A stretch of DNA of 64,000 nucleotides from positions 1,550,001-1,614,000 of the forward strand of contig JACKLR010000001.1 in the NCBI GenBank assembly GCA_024235795.1, given 5' to 3'. The translations under genes were made by a program, and so were the position numbers. The notes beneath the pieces were generated by a model that was not told the DNA's origin, did no database searches, and worked only from the letters and a program-made list of their open reading frames with translations. Shown piece after piece: positions 37,804-46,636 of the stretch (within the stretch, counting starts at the first letter, position 1; each line of letters opens with the position of its first letter). This DNA is from Burkholderiales bacterium. GTDB lineage: Bacteria; Pseudomonadota; Gammaproteobacteria; Burkholderiales; Nitrosomonadaceae.

Positions 37804-38178
37804 TCAACCACCTTGCCTGGACGCATAGATATATCCGCCCAACGCACCCAATGCCAGACCTAGCGGGCTTGCAACAAAAATGCCTACAAATGTCGCCTGC
37901 TGAGTATCCTTTGCGATGAGCAACGGCCCAAAAAAACCAAAAAGAAATCCCAGTGCGCCAAATATAAGTGCACCTGCCAGTATAGCCGCACTTACGCGGA
38001 TCTTTTCACCTGAAAACAGCTTCCACGAACACCATCCCGCCCACGCGGCACAGATGAGGGATACTGTCAGGCTCACCCACCCAGTCAAATCAGTGGTAAT
38101 CAACAGGATTGTTTGAACAACAAACCAAACAATACCAGATATTGACAGCACCGAAATCATTTTAAGTACTTGTTTCAT
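37804..38178 (-). CDS. Small four-helix membrane protein, unknown function
   Basis: 124 residues with hydrophobic segments at about 7-27, 35-54, 64-86 and 98-118, the last rich in Gly/Ala (GLALGALGGYIYAS). No recognisable family motif. It is convergent with zapE, and just downstream (26 bases) of the diguanylate cyclase gene on the same strand, so it may be the last gene of that operon. Predicted inner-membrane protein; no function proposed. Confidence 0.6.
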   Translation of the reverse strand: MKQVLKMISVLSISGIVWFVVQTILLITTDLTGWVSLTVSLICAAWAGWCSWKLFSGEKIRVSAAILAGALIFGALGFLFGFFGPLLIAKDTQQATFVGIFVASPLGLALGALGGYIYASRQGG

Positions 38179-38204
38179 TTACTGATGTAATTCCATTTAA
38201 TACG

Positions 38205-39782
38205 TCATGCCGCCAAATAATACGACGCGCAGTTTTTGCCTTTCCGCTTTGATTGGTACATCGCAGAATCTGCATTTGTCATTAATGTTTCGATATTTTC
38301 ACCATCATGCGGAGAAACAGCAATACCGATACTCGATCCAATCGTTATACTCTGGCCGTTATTAAGATTAATTTGTGTTTTAAAACGATTCTGCAGCTTT
38401 TCTACGAACAGATCAATTTCATCACGATCTTCGTTTCTTAGCGTAAAAGCAATAACAAATTCGTCACCCCCCAATCGTATCAGGATATCTTCTTTACGTA
38501 TGGTGGTTTGCATTCTGTTTGCAATCTCCACCAGCACAATGTCTCCGGCATCATGACCAAAGTTATCATTCACTTCCTTAAAGCCATCCAGGTCGATGAG
38601 CATGAGCACGAGCTGATCGCCGTTTTTGCGTGCATTGGTCAGCATGATATTCAATAGTTGCTCGCCCGCACGTCTGTTAAATAACTGCGTAAGTGGATCA
38701 TGCTCGGACTCAAACAGAATACGTTCCATTTGGAAAGTCCGTTCTGTCACATCTATTACCAACCCTTCAATCATGGTTTCTTCCTGATCACTATGTACAG
38801 TGGAAAACAAACAATGCAACCATCGTTCCTCACCATTTACCATTGTATCAAGTCTGAGATCACAAGCGGTCTGTCTGTTCGTTTTGAGTATTTCGTGTAG
38901 CAAATTTTTAACAGTATGCGGATCAAAAAACAGCTCGGGCAAATAGATATTTTTCCTGCTTTCGCGGCGTTCACTCTCTACGATACCCGCTATTTTCTTG
39001 AAGGCCAGATTAGAAGACTTCAGGTGAAAGCTGCTATCCAACAAAAAAATTCCGGCACTCGCGCGTTCAAAAATCAATCGGAAATGTTTTTCCATGCCTT
39101 CAACACGACTACGTAACTGGCGTTCCTGTTCTATGGTATTGCGGGTAGACACCAGCAATTTATTGATATCACCGACCAAATGACCAATATCATTATTTTC
39201 ATGACCTTTCGGACATACCAATTGACCTGCCTCACCGGGTTTAATCTTGTGCAGGCTTGCGGCAATTGATTGAATAGGTCTGGTTAAAACACGGCGCATC
39301 ATTGTCAACACCAGAACCGCGACCACTAAAATCAGCGTAAGCAGAATGAACAATTGCTCCAGGGCGGAACTCTTGACATATTGATTCAATAAAGCCTTAT
39401 TTGGCCGAATTTGAATTTCACCAACCCGCTCTGACGCCTCGAAGGGATTATATAATGGAAAAAACATGGTTCCGACGGGTTCGGATAACTGATCACCGAC
39501 GATTACGTTCAGACCGGACACACTAGTCAATGCAGTTGCTGAAACAATATCATTTTTTGACAAGCCTTCAACAACTTCTTTTGCAAGTTCTTCATTACCA
39601 AGATAAGCAGCAATTGTTGCTGTACTTTTGACTGTTATAAACAGCTGTTGAATTGATTTCTCCATGATACTCTGTTGAACAGAACGACTGTAATAATAGA
39701 ATATCGTGGAAACCACAATGGCAAAAAGGATAGTACCCAGCGTTATAATTCTAGCTACATGCAGGTGTAATTTGTTATTCAT
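38205..39782 (-). CDS. Membrane sensor diguanylate cyclase (HAMP-PAS-GGDEF)
   Basis: 525 residues. Two membrane helices (about 13-33 and 144-165) flank a periplasmic sensor of about 110 residues (MEKSIQQLFITVKSTATIAAY). A HAMP-like linker (RPIQSIAASLHKI), a PAS domain (FRLIFERASAGIFLLDSSF to IEGLVIDVTER) and a C-terminal GGDEF domain follow. The active motif GGDEF is at 438-442 with the product-inhibition site RKED five residues ahead (RxxD), so it should make cyclic-di-GMP and be feedback-controlled. It overlaps the periplasmic binding protein gene by 8 bases, pointing to a ligand-sensing module. A J/PilZ protein lies 6 kb away. Confidence 0.92.
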   Translation of the reverse strand: MNNKLHLHVARIITLGTILFAIVVSTIFYYYSRSVQQSIMEKSIQQLFITVKSTATIAAYLGNEELAKEVVEGLSKNDIVSATALTSVSGLNVIVGDQLSEPVGTMFFPLYNPFEASERVGEIQIRPNKALLNQYVKSSALEQLFILLTLILVVAVLVLTMMRRVLTRPIQSIAASLHKIKPGEAGQLVCPKGHENNDIGHLVGDINKLLVSTRNTIEQERQLRSRVEGMEKHFRLIFERASAGIFLLDSSFHLKSSNLAFKKIAGIVESERRESRKNIYLPELFFDPHTVKNLLHEILKTNRQTACDLRLDTMVNGEERWLHCLFSTVHSDQEETMIEGLVIDVTERTFQMERILFESEHDPLTQLFNRRAGEQLLNIMLTNARKNGDQLVLMLIDLDGFKEVNDNFGHDAGDIVLVEIANRMQTTIRKEDILIRLGGDEFVIAFTLRNEDRDEIDLFVEKLQNRFKTQINLNNGQSITIGSSIGIAVSPHDGENIETLMTNADSAMYQSKRKGKNCASYYLAA

Positions 39783-40203
39783 TGTTTTCCAAGGTGTAGA
39801 CGACCGTTACATGCTCATTTAAATACTTTTGTTCCAGATAGCCAATTGCAGCTGGATTTTCTCTGACAGTTTTCAGCATTGCCTTGTTATCTTCAACCAA
39901 TCTGGGTGGTGAAGCTCGTCCGGTAAATAATAACCTGGCCCAGTAGGCATTGATAACCGAAGCTGGTTTTCCAGTAGTTTTGTAATAAAATTCAGCACGA
40001 ACAACCGAATTCAGAGGATGATCAAAAGGCTGCAACACTTGTCCCTTTTTTATACCCGGATTTCGCCCCATGTAGATATCAATAATCTGATGTCTCGTCA
40101 ATTCCGCAATACCGCTGTTAGGATTGACAACAACGACAATATCCGCCAGAACATATACAGGTAACAAAATGATCAAAACGGTTATAACGATCTGATATCG
40201 CAT
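39775..40203 (-). CDS. Small periplasmic PstS-like binding protein
   Basis: 142 residues with an N-terminal signal peptide (MRYQIVITVLIILLPVYVLA). The mature part, IVVVVNPNSGIAELTRHQIIDIYMG, then PFDHPLNSVVRAEFYYKTTGK and VRENPAAIGYLE, matches the short PBP-like (phosphate-binding PstS-related) domain. At half the size of PstS it lacks a full second lobe and no ABC transporter is near. It sits 2 bases after a porin-like gene and overlaps a periplasmic-sensing diguanylate cyclase, so it may hand a ligand signal to the cyclase. Confidence 0.8.
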   Translation of the reverse strand: MRYQIVITVLIILLPVYVLADIVVVVNPNSGIAELTRHQIIDIYMGRNPGIKKGQVLQPFDHPLNSVVRAEFYYKTTGKPASVINAYWARLLFTGRASPPRLVEDNKAMLKTVRENPAAIGYLEQKYLNEHVTVVYTLENNE

Positions 40204-40205
40204 TC

Positions 40206-41444
40206 TTAAAAAACGAAATTCAGATTAAGGCTGAATGTGTTCAGCGTAATATTATGATCAAGCGGTTCTTTCAGAAGCATCAACCCGCCACCGTGCTTTC
40301 TTACCCAGGTATGGTCCCACTGTGCTTTTAACGCCGCCCGAGGATGTAAATCCCAGCGAAAACCCAAGGAGACTGTATTCTGGTCCATATGCACGGCATG
40401 TAACAAATCTTCCGCGGCTGATACCAAACCTTCGAGACCCTGAGTAAATATCTGCGTCCGATCCACGCGCGGATTGTCTCTGGATTTTGCGTATGAACCC
40501 ACTGTATAAAATGTAACCGGCCCAATACGTCTGCCAACACTCAAATAGCCATTTGTCATATTGACACTGAGCCATTTTGACGTCATCAAGGAAAATTCGG
40601 ATTGCACCACCCAATTATGTTTGTCATATAAAAAACCAGCCGAATAATAGTGCGTTTGCTTGTTAACACCAATCAACCGGTTATAAAGTGCTGAGGCTTG
40701 TGGCCAGGACGACTGAGGGACATGACTCAGTTCATTCAGTAAAGGGTCGGCGGGACTACGAATAAAGGCCGTATCCGTAGTAGCATAGGTTAACCTGACT
40801 TTCCAGTTGTTATCTTCTAAAGAAGTATTAAACCCCACAAAAGGGCGCATTCTCAGGTTGAGATCACCGTTCGCGAGTTTGATATCGGAACCTGTCTGGC
40901 CGCCATATACTTTGAATTCGAAATAGCCCGGTTTTATCCTGCGGGAATATTTAAAATCAAAACCTTCATAATGGCTTAATGAAATTGGCTTATAAAACTC
41001 GACAACAGGATGAGTCCATAAATATGCGTAGCCTACATTACGGTATTCGGACAGCATAAACAGGTCTATTCCCATTCTTCCTGCACGAATAACCGTATTG
41101 GACGTCGGCCGGTAACTCAAATAAGCCCAGTCAACGATATTGTTGAAATCCTGGCGCGCCCGATCCTCCGCAACGACCTGAACAGTTGCAGTAATATTTT
41201 TAAGCAGATCAATATCCAGCTGCAGTCCAAATACGGAGTCTGTCAGCACAGACACGTCACCGAATTGCGCGTCATGAATATAATCTTTCTGTAAACCGAA
41301 CTTTTTTTCCCCTGCCGATGTCACGCCCAGTGTTCCGAATCCACTCAGACGTATCCGTTCCGTACCCAAATCAAATGCATTGGCTTGATGCGCGCTTAAC
41401 AGCGCAAGTAGCAGAATAAAATGAAAAAAAGCCAGTCCCTTCAT
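40206..41444 (-). CDS. Outer-membrane beta-barrel (porin-like) protein
   Basis: 412 residues. Signal peptide MKGLAFFHFILLLALLSAHQANA, then alternating aromatic/polar strands (RIRLSGFGTLGVTS, DWAYLSYRPTSNTVIRAGRM, FKYSRRIKPGYFEFKVYGGQ) and a C-terminal strand ending in Phe (TFSLNLNFVF), as outer-membrane barrels do. The pattern resembles porins co-encoded with binding proteins and GGDEF sensors. Substrate unknown. First gene of the three-gene operon. Confidence 0.8.
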   Translation of the reverse strand: MKGLAFFHFILLLALLSAHQANAFDLGTERIRLSGFGTLGVTSAGEKKFGLQKDYIHDAQFGDVSVLTDSVFGLQLDIDLLKNITATVQVVAEDRARQDFNNIVDWAYLSYRPTSNTVIRAGRMGIDLFMLSEYRNVGYAYLWTHPVVEFYKPISLSHYEGFDFKYSRRIKPGYFEFKVYGGQTGSDIKLANGDLNLRMRPFVGFNTSLEDNNWKVRLTYATTDTAFIRSPADPLLNELSHVPQSSWPQASALYNRLIGVNKQTHYYSAGFLYDKHNWVVQSEFSLMTSKWLSVNMTNGYLSVGRRIGPVTFYTVGSYAKSRDNPRVDRTQIFTQGLEGLVSAAEDLLHAVHMDQNTVSLGFRWDLHPRAALKAQWDHTWVRKHGGGLMLLKEPLDHNITLNTFSLNLNFVF

Positions 41445-41691
41445 TCATTCAAGATACCATGGCACGCAAAGCACTATTTTTTTGAATAAGGACTGTTTAT
41501 GCATTTAAAATAACGTATTAAAGAACAGAAAAATATTGTTCAAACAGACGCTATCAACCAAGATTCGGCAAGTACTTTCGGTCCAAAAATCATCAAAAGC
41601 AAATTGCAGGATTATGGCAAATACAATAAGCTTCTCACAGGGCGTGCCCAATATTCCTACCGTCAGCCGCGAAACATACTCAGGAAATCCC

Positions 41692-42136
41692 ATGACAAAA
41701 CATGGAAGCATTGAGCAGGTTTTCGAGAACATCCGGCTTGTTAAAGGACAACTCGAAATGACAATGTTCCTGCCTATGAAAATTTCGCGTTCAATGACGA
41801 TAATCCGGGAAAACAGTGAACTGACCCTGATCAATCCGATCAGACTCACTGAATCGGGCATGCGCGAGATCGGGCGGCCTGGCAGCATCAGTCAAGTCAA
41901 TAGAATCGGAGGGTTTCACGGCAGGGATGAAGCATTTTTTAAGGCACATTACAATGCGACTATTTATGCACTTAGGTCATGTTTACACCCAGAAAGTCAG
42001 CATGCTGCCGGACCATGGAAATCGGGTTATTGGAATGCCAAAGAAAATACCGATCAGCGCTAGAAAATGCATAAATGATGCCGCTTATATTCCAGCATCT
42101 GCTCCCGATCTGATGCAACCCAAAACGCAAGCTTAA
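41692..42136 (+). pseudogene. Decayed DUF4336 / metallo-beta-lactamase-like gene
   Basis: From ATG 41692 (ribosome site AGGAAA) the frame reads ENIRLVKGQLEM, SMTIIRENSELTLINPIRLTESG and IGGFHGRDEAFFKAHYNATIYA. This resembles the MTIVR...LTLINSVRL and FHGMDD blocks of DUF4336-type proteins (normally about 230-250 residues). The frame ends at 42063, while related sequence seems to go on in another frame (LGHVYTQKVSMLPDHG, about 41960-42136). A frameshift near 41965 plus a lost C-terminal half make it a likely pseudogene. An open frame exists upstream to 41536 but looks non-coding. Confidence 0.6.
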
Positions 42137-42951
42137 AAATTCAAAAGCAGGGTAACGGATAAAACATGCAGCATTTGATCGGGACGAGGACTGTGCGGCC
42201 TGTTAATATATTGATTCATATAACCAACTTCCAATAACTTGCTATTACTTATCGCGTAGCCCAGCCCGACGAATGCACGATTTTGGTTAAAACCACTTCT
42301 TGTACCGGCATCTGTCGAATTCATATTGGCAAATATTTCATTCCAGGCCACGAAACTCACATGCGATGAAACGGCCGGCATGGATATTGACAGCTTAAAC
42401 ATCTGTCGAAAAAGTTGCGCAACATCAGTACTGCCGGGAATATCGAAAAAGTGTTGTTCAAACCGTGTACGGCTTATGACTGTACCGAATGAATAGTCGT
42501 TTCTCACTGATAACTGCTGCCAGAGGGCGTGATCGTTGAATGCGTTCAGAGCAAGTGGACGGCTGGTCGGCACCCAGTCATACCCAAGCCAAGTAGTGAT
42601 CTTTTGATTAAAATTATATCCGATGCCTGACCGGATCAGTCCCTGGGTAAATTGTGACGAATGATCGCCAAAACGCCCTTGCATAAACAACTTGTATTTG
42701 AAATTTTTCAGGTATGGATTTTTTTTAGGCATATCCCCGGTCATCTCGAAACCTGCCCAAGTATAAAAATCTTCGGCGACATTTTCTGCGCAAACCGTAC
42801 TGATAGCAATCAAGCTGAGTACAGCTGTTACGACGAGCTTTTTGAATCCATTTAAACCATAGATAGATTTTGCGGTCACGATTAGCGCCAAGACAATAAA
42901 AAAACGATAAAACGTGCTGACATCATAAGCACATCCCGCCGGGTTATTCAA
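42133..42951 (-). CDS. DUF2490-like outer-membrane protein
   Basis: About 250 residues after a hydrophobic leader (LVVTAVLSLIAISTVCAEN). The mature part, DFYTWAGFEMTGDMPKKN, FTQGLIRSGIGYNFNQKITTWLGYDW and VISRTRFEQHFF, ending HVLSVTLLLNF, has the strand pattern and arginine-rich RTRFEQRF-like motif of DUF2490 barrels. The start is unclear: the longest frame begins with TTG at 42951 and contains two hydrophobic stretches; a GTG at 42879 would give one ordinary signal peptide. Function unknown. It is convergent with the DUF4336-like pseudogene. Confidence 0.7.
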   Translation of the reverse strand: MNNPAGCAYDVSTFYRFFIVLALIVTAKSIYGLNGFKKLVVTAVLSLIAISTVCAENVAEDFYTWAGFEMTGDMPKKNPYLKNFKYKLFMQGRFGDHSSQFTQGLIRSGIGYNFNQKITTWLGYDWVPTSRPLALNAFNDHALWQQLSVRNDYSFGTVISRTRFEQHFFDIPGSTDVAQLFRQMFKLSISMPAVSSHVSFVAWNEIFANMNSTDAGTRSGFNQNRAFVGLGYAISNSKLLEVGYMNQYINRPHSPRPDQMLHVLSVTLLLNF

Positions 42952-43160
42952 GTAAGAAACTGCAAAATGAAAAAAGAAAATTGAATCGATAACCCAAGAC
43001 TAATGCTTGCCTGAATTGATCGATCCTTGCCCGAGTAAGTGTTTTACATGGATTCATCACAATGCACGGGCTATAATGCCTGCAACGCGTAGCTCAAAAA
43101 ATGAGTGATGCGAGTTTTGCTGAGCACAGGAATGTTTGGCGCAAAACCATTGGAGACAGT

Positions 43161-43976
43161 ATGACCACAAATTCCAAAACACAAATCATGGCATTGTTTT
43201 GTGATTTTGAAAATATCGCGCTGGGCGTACGAGACGTCAAATACGCTGCTTTCGATATCAAAAAAGTACTCGAGCGTTTGCTGCTCAAAGGCAATATTGT
43301 TGTCAAAAAAGCCTATTGCGACTGGGAACGATACAAGGAATTCAAGTCTGCCATGCATGAGGCGGCCTTTGAACTGATTGAAATTCCCCATGTGCGCCAA
43401 TCTGGCAAGAATTCAGCCGACATTCGTATGGTGGTTGACGCACTGGATCTATGTTATACCAAGGCACATGTCGATACCTTTGTCATCATCAGCGGCGATT
43501 CCGATTTCTCGGCGCTGGTCAGCAAATTGCGCGAAAATAATAAAGTGGTCATCGGCGTCGGCGTCAAAAAGTCCACTTCAGACCTGCTGATTTCCAACTG
43601 CGACGAATTTATCTATTACGATGACCTAATTCGGGAAACCGAAAAAAACCACAAAACCAAACGTAAAACAGCAGTCAAAAAAGCTGCGCCTCAAAACAAC
43701 ACAAAGTCCGAAGAAGATAAAAAACAGGAAGCGCTGGATCTGGTTATGGAAACCGTGGAAGATTTATTCGAGGATCGCGGCGCCGAAGAAAAAGTGTGGG
43801 GATCAATGGTCAAGCAAACATTGAAACGGCGCAAACCGGGATTTAATGAAACCTATCATGGTTTTCGCACCTTTGGAAAACTATTGGAAGCCGCGCAGGA
43901 AAACAAGCTGCTTAAACTGGAATATGACGAGAAATCGGGCGGTTATATCATTAAAAGCATTACACAGGAAGAGTAA
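43161..43976 (+). CDS. NYN-domain (PIN-like) protein with C-terminal OST-HTH/LOTUS domain
   Basis: 271 residues. An N-terminal NYN/DUF88 nuclease-like domain (about 8-160) has acidic residues at FCDFENIAL (Asp15), the GKNSADIRMVVDALDL helix and VIISGDSDFSALVSKLRE, the pattern expected of a metal-dependent RNase site. A charged Lys-rich linker (KTKRKTAVKKAAPQNN) leads to a C-terminal winged-helix, OST-HTH/LOTUS-like (WGSMVKQTLKRRKPGFNETYHGFRTFGKLLEAAQE). LOTUS domains bind RNA, so an RNA-processing enzyme is likely. The start at 43161 is chosen for its GGAG ribosome site; the frame is open 20 codons further. A TATAAT at 43072-43077 may be its -10. Confidence 0.88.
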   Translation: MTTNSKTQIMALFCDFENIALGVRDVKYAAFDIKKVLERLLLKGNIVVKKAYCDWERYKEFKSAMHEAAFELIEIPHVRQSGKNSADIRMVVDALDLCYTKAHVDTFVIISGDSDFSALVSKLRENNKVVIGVGVKKSTSDLLISNCDEFIYYDDLIRETEKNHKTKRKTAVKKAAPQNNTKSEEDKKQEALDLVMETVEDLFEDRGAEEKVWGSMVKQTLKRRKPGFNETYHGFRTFGKLLEAAQENKLLKLEYDEKSGGYIIKSITQEE

Positions 43977-43990
43977 CACTTCATCATCGC

Positions 43991-44461
43991 TTGATCCCAA
44001 CAAGTAATCGCGTTGTGCCATATAATCACTGCAGCTATCACCTGCCCAAATTCAATGGCGCTGCATTGTCATTGTGTTTGGTTTCCAGTCCACTGGCGGC
44101 TGACAATCTTTACACACAAAACCTGGATTGCCAGAAACAGATTTCGGGCCGCACAATAGTTTTTTGTCCTGCACCGGAAAAAGCTTTGGAATGGCGCTGT
44201 ACAGGTCACGCAATTATTTCACCCCGTCTTCGAATCAGCCTTGAGGGCCTTCGTCGTACCTGCTGCAGCTTGCCCATCTCCTACCGGGATACGGAATTAC
44301 TGGTGGATATGGCATTTCATACTAAATCCCGAAGCGAAATGAGCAGGCACAGCCACGCACAGTACGTAAAAACGCAAATTTCGCTCCCGATTGCGGAAAC
44401 ATCAACGTCAATTTTCAATCCCCAGCACCGATATTATATATTGCGCAGCGGGTGCCGCTAG
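43991..44461 (+). CDS. Doubtful ORF, possible decayed secreted protein gene
   Basis: 156-codon frame. Residues around GAALSLCLVSSPLAADNLYTQ look like a signal peptide with an Ala cleavage site, but 20 residues precede it and the later part (Cys/Arg/Ser-rich, ending ILRSGCR) has no family I recognise. No clear ribosome site. It may be a decayed gene or chance; kept only because it fills an otherwise empty stretch between two plus-strand genes. Confidence 0.25.
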   Translation: MIPTSNRVVPYNHCSYHLPKFNGAALSLCLVSSPLAADNLYTQNLDCQKQISGRTIVFCPAPEKALEWRCTGHAIISPRLRISLEGLRRTCCSLPISYRDTELLVDMAFHTKSRSEMSRHSHAQYVKTQISLPIAETSTSIFNPQHRYYILRSGCR

Positions 44462-44509
44462 TACTCTTTCCATCGGATACTAAATTCGTTCCAAAATCAA
44501 GGTACTGTT

Positions 44510-44980
44510 TTGAAAAACATCGAATGTTCCAAATGCTCAATATGCGGCTGCGACTTGACGCATGGCTATTTAATCGGCAAACACAACAGAATCAGATGGT
44601 CGGCCTCGAGTAAAGGAATGACCATTTTTCATGGCGTTCCCTTGAACACGTTAAAAGATGGCCATTGGCGCAAGTGGAAAAACTGGATTTATGGGCCGAG
44701 CATACCGGCAGCGCGTTGCGAGTACTGTAAAATCGTCTTATTGTCTTATGATAACGATGAGCAGGAGAACCCAAAAAAAGAAATGCTGGCGTGCAGAATT
44801 TTCGGTCTTATTTTCATTGCGGCAGCAATTGCAACACTCGGGATCATGCTGCTAACATACTGCTTCTTCATGAAAATTCCTTTAATCATTTCAGCCGCAG
44901 GCGGCATTGTCTCCCTGCTGATTCTGTTACTGGGCATTGTTCTCCTGAGGCATGCAACTGACAAACACCGTATGGACTGA
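44510..44980 (+). CDS. Zinc-ribbon membrane protein (DUF6487-like)
   Basis: 156 residues. A CxxC pair at the N-terminus (SICGCDLTHGYLIGKHNRIRW) and a second at ARCEYCKIVLLSYD form a four-Cys zinc ribbon of the kind seen in DUF6487. Two membrane helices follow (about 96-118 and 124-147). Start is TTG (TTG-AAA-AAC); an upstream ATG is not available. Function unknown. Confidence 0.6.
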   Translation: MKNIECSKCSICGCDLTHGYLIGKHNRIRWSASSKGMTIFHGVPLNTLKDGHWRKWKNWIYGPSIPAARCEYCKIVLLSYDNDEQENPKKEMLACRIFGLIFIAAAIATLGIMLLTYCFFMKIPLIISAAGGIVSLLILLLGIVLLRHATDKHRMD

Positions 44981-45003
44981 CACACTTAGCACAAATAAAG
45001 TCA

Positions 45004-45474
45004 TCAATTCAGATTAAATGAAAATCGGAATATTTCCAACACGGCCATGCCGCTGGCTTTGACTCCAAACCCCGGGCGCATATCTACTTTTATGGACAGA
45101 TAGTATGTGCCGCCACAAAAACCTGTCTGCGGCTTCAATCCCAAATGATAAACGCCATCGCCCTTGTTGCTGAATGAGGCGGCATCCAGCGTCAATACCG
45201 AACATTCAGTAGAAAGCGAAGGCAACATTTGCGCACTCGCTTGCGTTGAGAAATTCCCGGCGGTTAAGGTATCAACACCCGCACCAGCATAAGTCACCAG
45301 CGCAAACACCGGAATAACTCCCTGTGTATCGTTGCCATGAGTAATCACCTGAACATCCAGTGTAAAGTCATTCAGATCAATGGCATATGCATTTGAGCCA
45401 AAGCCAACCCCCAACAGAAACACTATGCAACCGCGAAATACTGATTGCAGAAATGTCATTATAACTTTCTTCAT
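45004..45474 (-). CDS. Secreted protein of unknown function
   Basis: 156 residues from the ATG at 45474 (MKKVIMTFLQ), chosen for the GGAG ribosome site 9 bases upstream; an in-frame start 7 codons earlier is less likely. Signal peptide GCIVFLLGVGFGSNAYA, then a mature part of beta-strand character (FTLDVQVITHGNDTQGVIPVFALVTYAG) with two Cys (TECSVL, TGFCGGTYYLS) that could form a disulfide. It looks like a small Ig-like extracytoplasmic domain. No family recognised. Confidence 0.65.
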   Translation of the reverse strand: MKKVIMTFLQSVFRGCIVFLLGVGFGSNAYAIDLNDFTLDVQVITHGNDTQGVIPVFALVTYAGAGVDTLTAGNFSTQASAQMLPSLSTECSVLTLDAASFSNKGDGVYHLGLKPQTGFCGGTYYLSIKVDMRPGFGVKASGMAVLEIFRFSFNLN

Positions 45475-45643
45475 GCCGATAAACTCCTTTTCCAAAACCT
45501 GTATTGATGTTTTGTCTGCGCTTTGCTTAATTTTAACAAATCGGGAAATGTTTATTTGTTATGGATTGAATGACGCGACCCAAAACTTGGAGGTTATTGT
45601 AATAATTGGGTTTAGGTTTAATCTTCGCGCTGCATCGATCAAT

Positions 45644-46072
45644 TCACATAATCTCCCAGTCTTCCACGTTTCCGGAAACGCCATAAAACATGGGATGGGG
45701 GTCAATTTCTGTCATGTTCTCAAATTTATCGTATAAAGCACGATCCCTGTCTCTTAATTTATTCAACAAATGTCTGAACTCGTATTGAATCTGGCCGTTT
45801 GTTACGGGAATTTTATCTTTAAAAACCAGATCAATAATCTTGGCGTGATTAAAATGATAATGTCTGCGATCAGCCTCTTGGGCGACCACTCTTAAATAAC
45901 TGGCAATTGCCGCAATCTGATTATCCGTATTTTTAAACCGTATCAACTGCGGGTGATTTCTATACCCTTTCGTCTTGCCAAGCAAAACATTTTGAGCGAG
46001 CAGACCTTCCCTCCAAAACGCCACCAAACCCTTTGCGTCCAGATATTTGGGGTGGATTGACCAAAGCCGCAT
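45644..46072 (-). CDS. Pyrimidine-dimer DNA glycosylase (DenV-type)
   Basis: 142 residues matching the T4 endonuclease V-like (Pyr_excise) family: MRLWSIHPKYLDAKGLVAFWREGLLAQNVL, LGKTKGYRNHPQLIRF and the later QIQYEFRHLLNKLRDRD. The N-terminal amine plus Arg and Glu side chains of this family cut UV-induced cyclobutane dimers. The gene overlaps nothing and lies 12 bases after the lipocalin gene on the same strand. Confidence 0.9.
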   Translation of the reverse strand: MRLWSIHPKYLDAKGLVAFWREGLLAQNVLLGKTKGYRNHPQLIRFKNTDNQIAAIASYLRVVAQEADRRHYHFNHAKIIDLVFKDKIPVTNGQIQYEFRHLLNKLRDRDRALYDKFENMTEIDPHPMFYGVSGNVEDWEIM

Positions 46073-46084
46073 ACAATAATACCG

Positions 46085-46609
46085 TTACTGTGCTAAATTT
46101 TGCTCGGTAAAAATGAGCGAACCGGTATCAAAACCGAGTTTTCCGGATTTTTCGACAAATCGTTTTTTCACGTCCTCGCTGACCGTGGGCGTTCTTGCAA
46201 GAAGCCACAAATAAGACGTGTTGTAACCCGATACAAAAGCGTACTGATAATCCTGCCAATCCAGATCGAAAATGATGTAAGACCCATAAAACGGGCCGAA
46301 GAATGAAACTCTCAGGTGCCCCACATCACGGTCTTCGACAAAATAAGCTTTTCCTTCCGCCGCTTTCCATTCGTTCCTAGACGCAGAAAAACCGCGATTG
46401 ACAACCTTTATACCGCCATCGTCGCGCAGAGTATATTCAGCCGTCACATTACTCAAGCCCCGTTCAAAGGAATGATCCAGTCTGGCAATTTCATACCAGT
46501 TGCCCAAATACCGGCTTTCATCGAAATTCTTGACCGGAACAACACCCTCCGGCATGCCTGTGCAGCCGATGAGCGAGCATGAAAAAAGAAATAACAACAC
46601 TATGCGCAT
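46085..46609 (-). CDS. blc: Outer-membrane lipoprotein lipocalin
   Basis: 174-residue bacterial lipocalin. Lipoprotein signal MRIVLLFLFSCSLIGC with lipobox LIGC (Cys16), the lipocalin motif RYLGNWYEIARLDHSFERGL (G-x-W), NVTAEYTLRDDGGIKVVNRG, and YAFVSGYNTSYLWLLARTP. Blc binds fatty acids and lysophospholipids at the outer membrane and is stress-induced in E. coli. Probably co-transcribed with the downstream UV glycosylase gene. Confidence 0.93.
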   Translation of the reverse strand: MRIVLLFLFSCSLIGCTGMPEGVVPVKNFDESRYLGNWYEIARLDHSFERGLSNVTAEYTLRDDGGIKVVNRGFSASRNEWKAAEGKAYFVEDRDVGHLRVSFFGPFYGSYIIFDLDWQDYQYAFVSGYNTSYLWLLARTPTVSEDVKKRFVEKSGKLGFDTGSLIFTEQNLAQ

Positions 46610-46636
46610 GTATTTTTTACTTCATCGGTGAACGGG

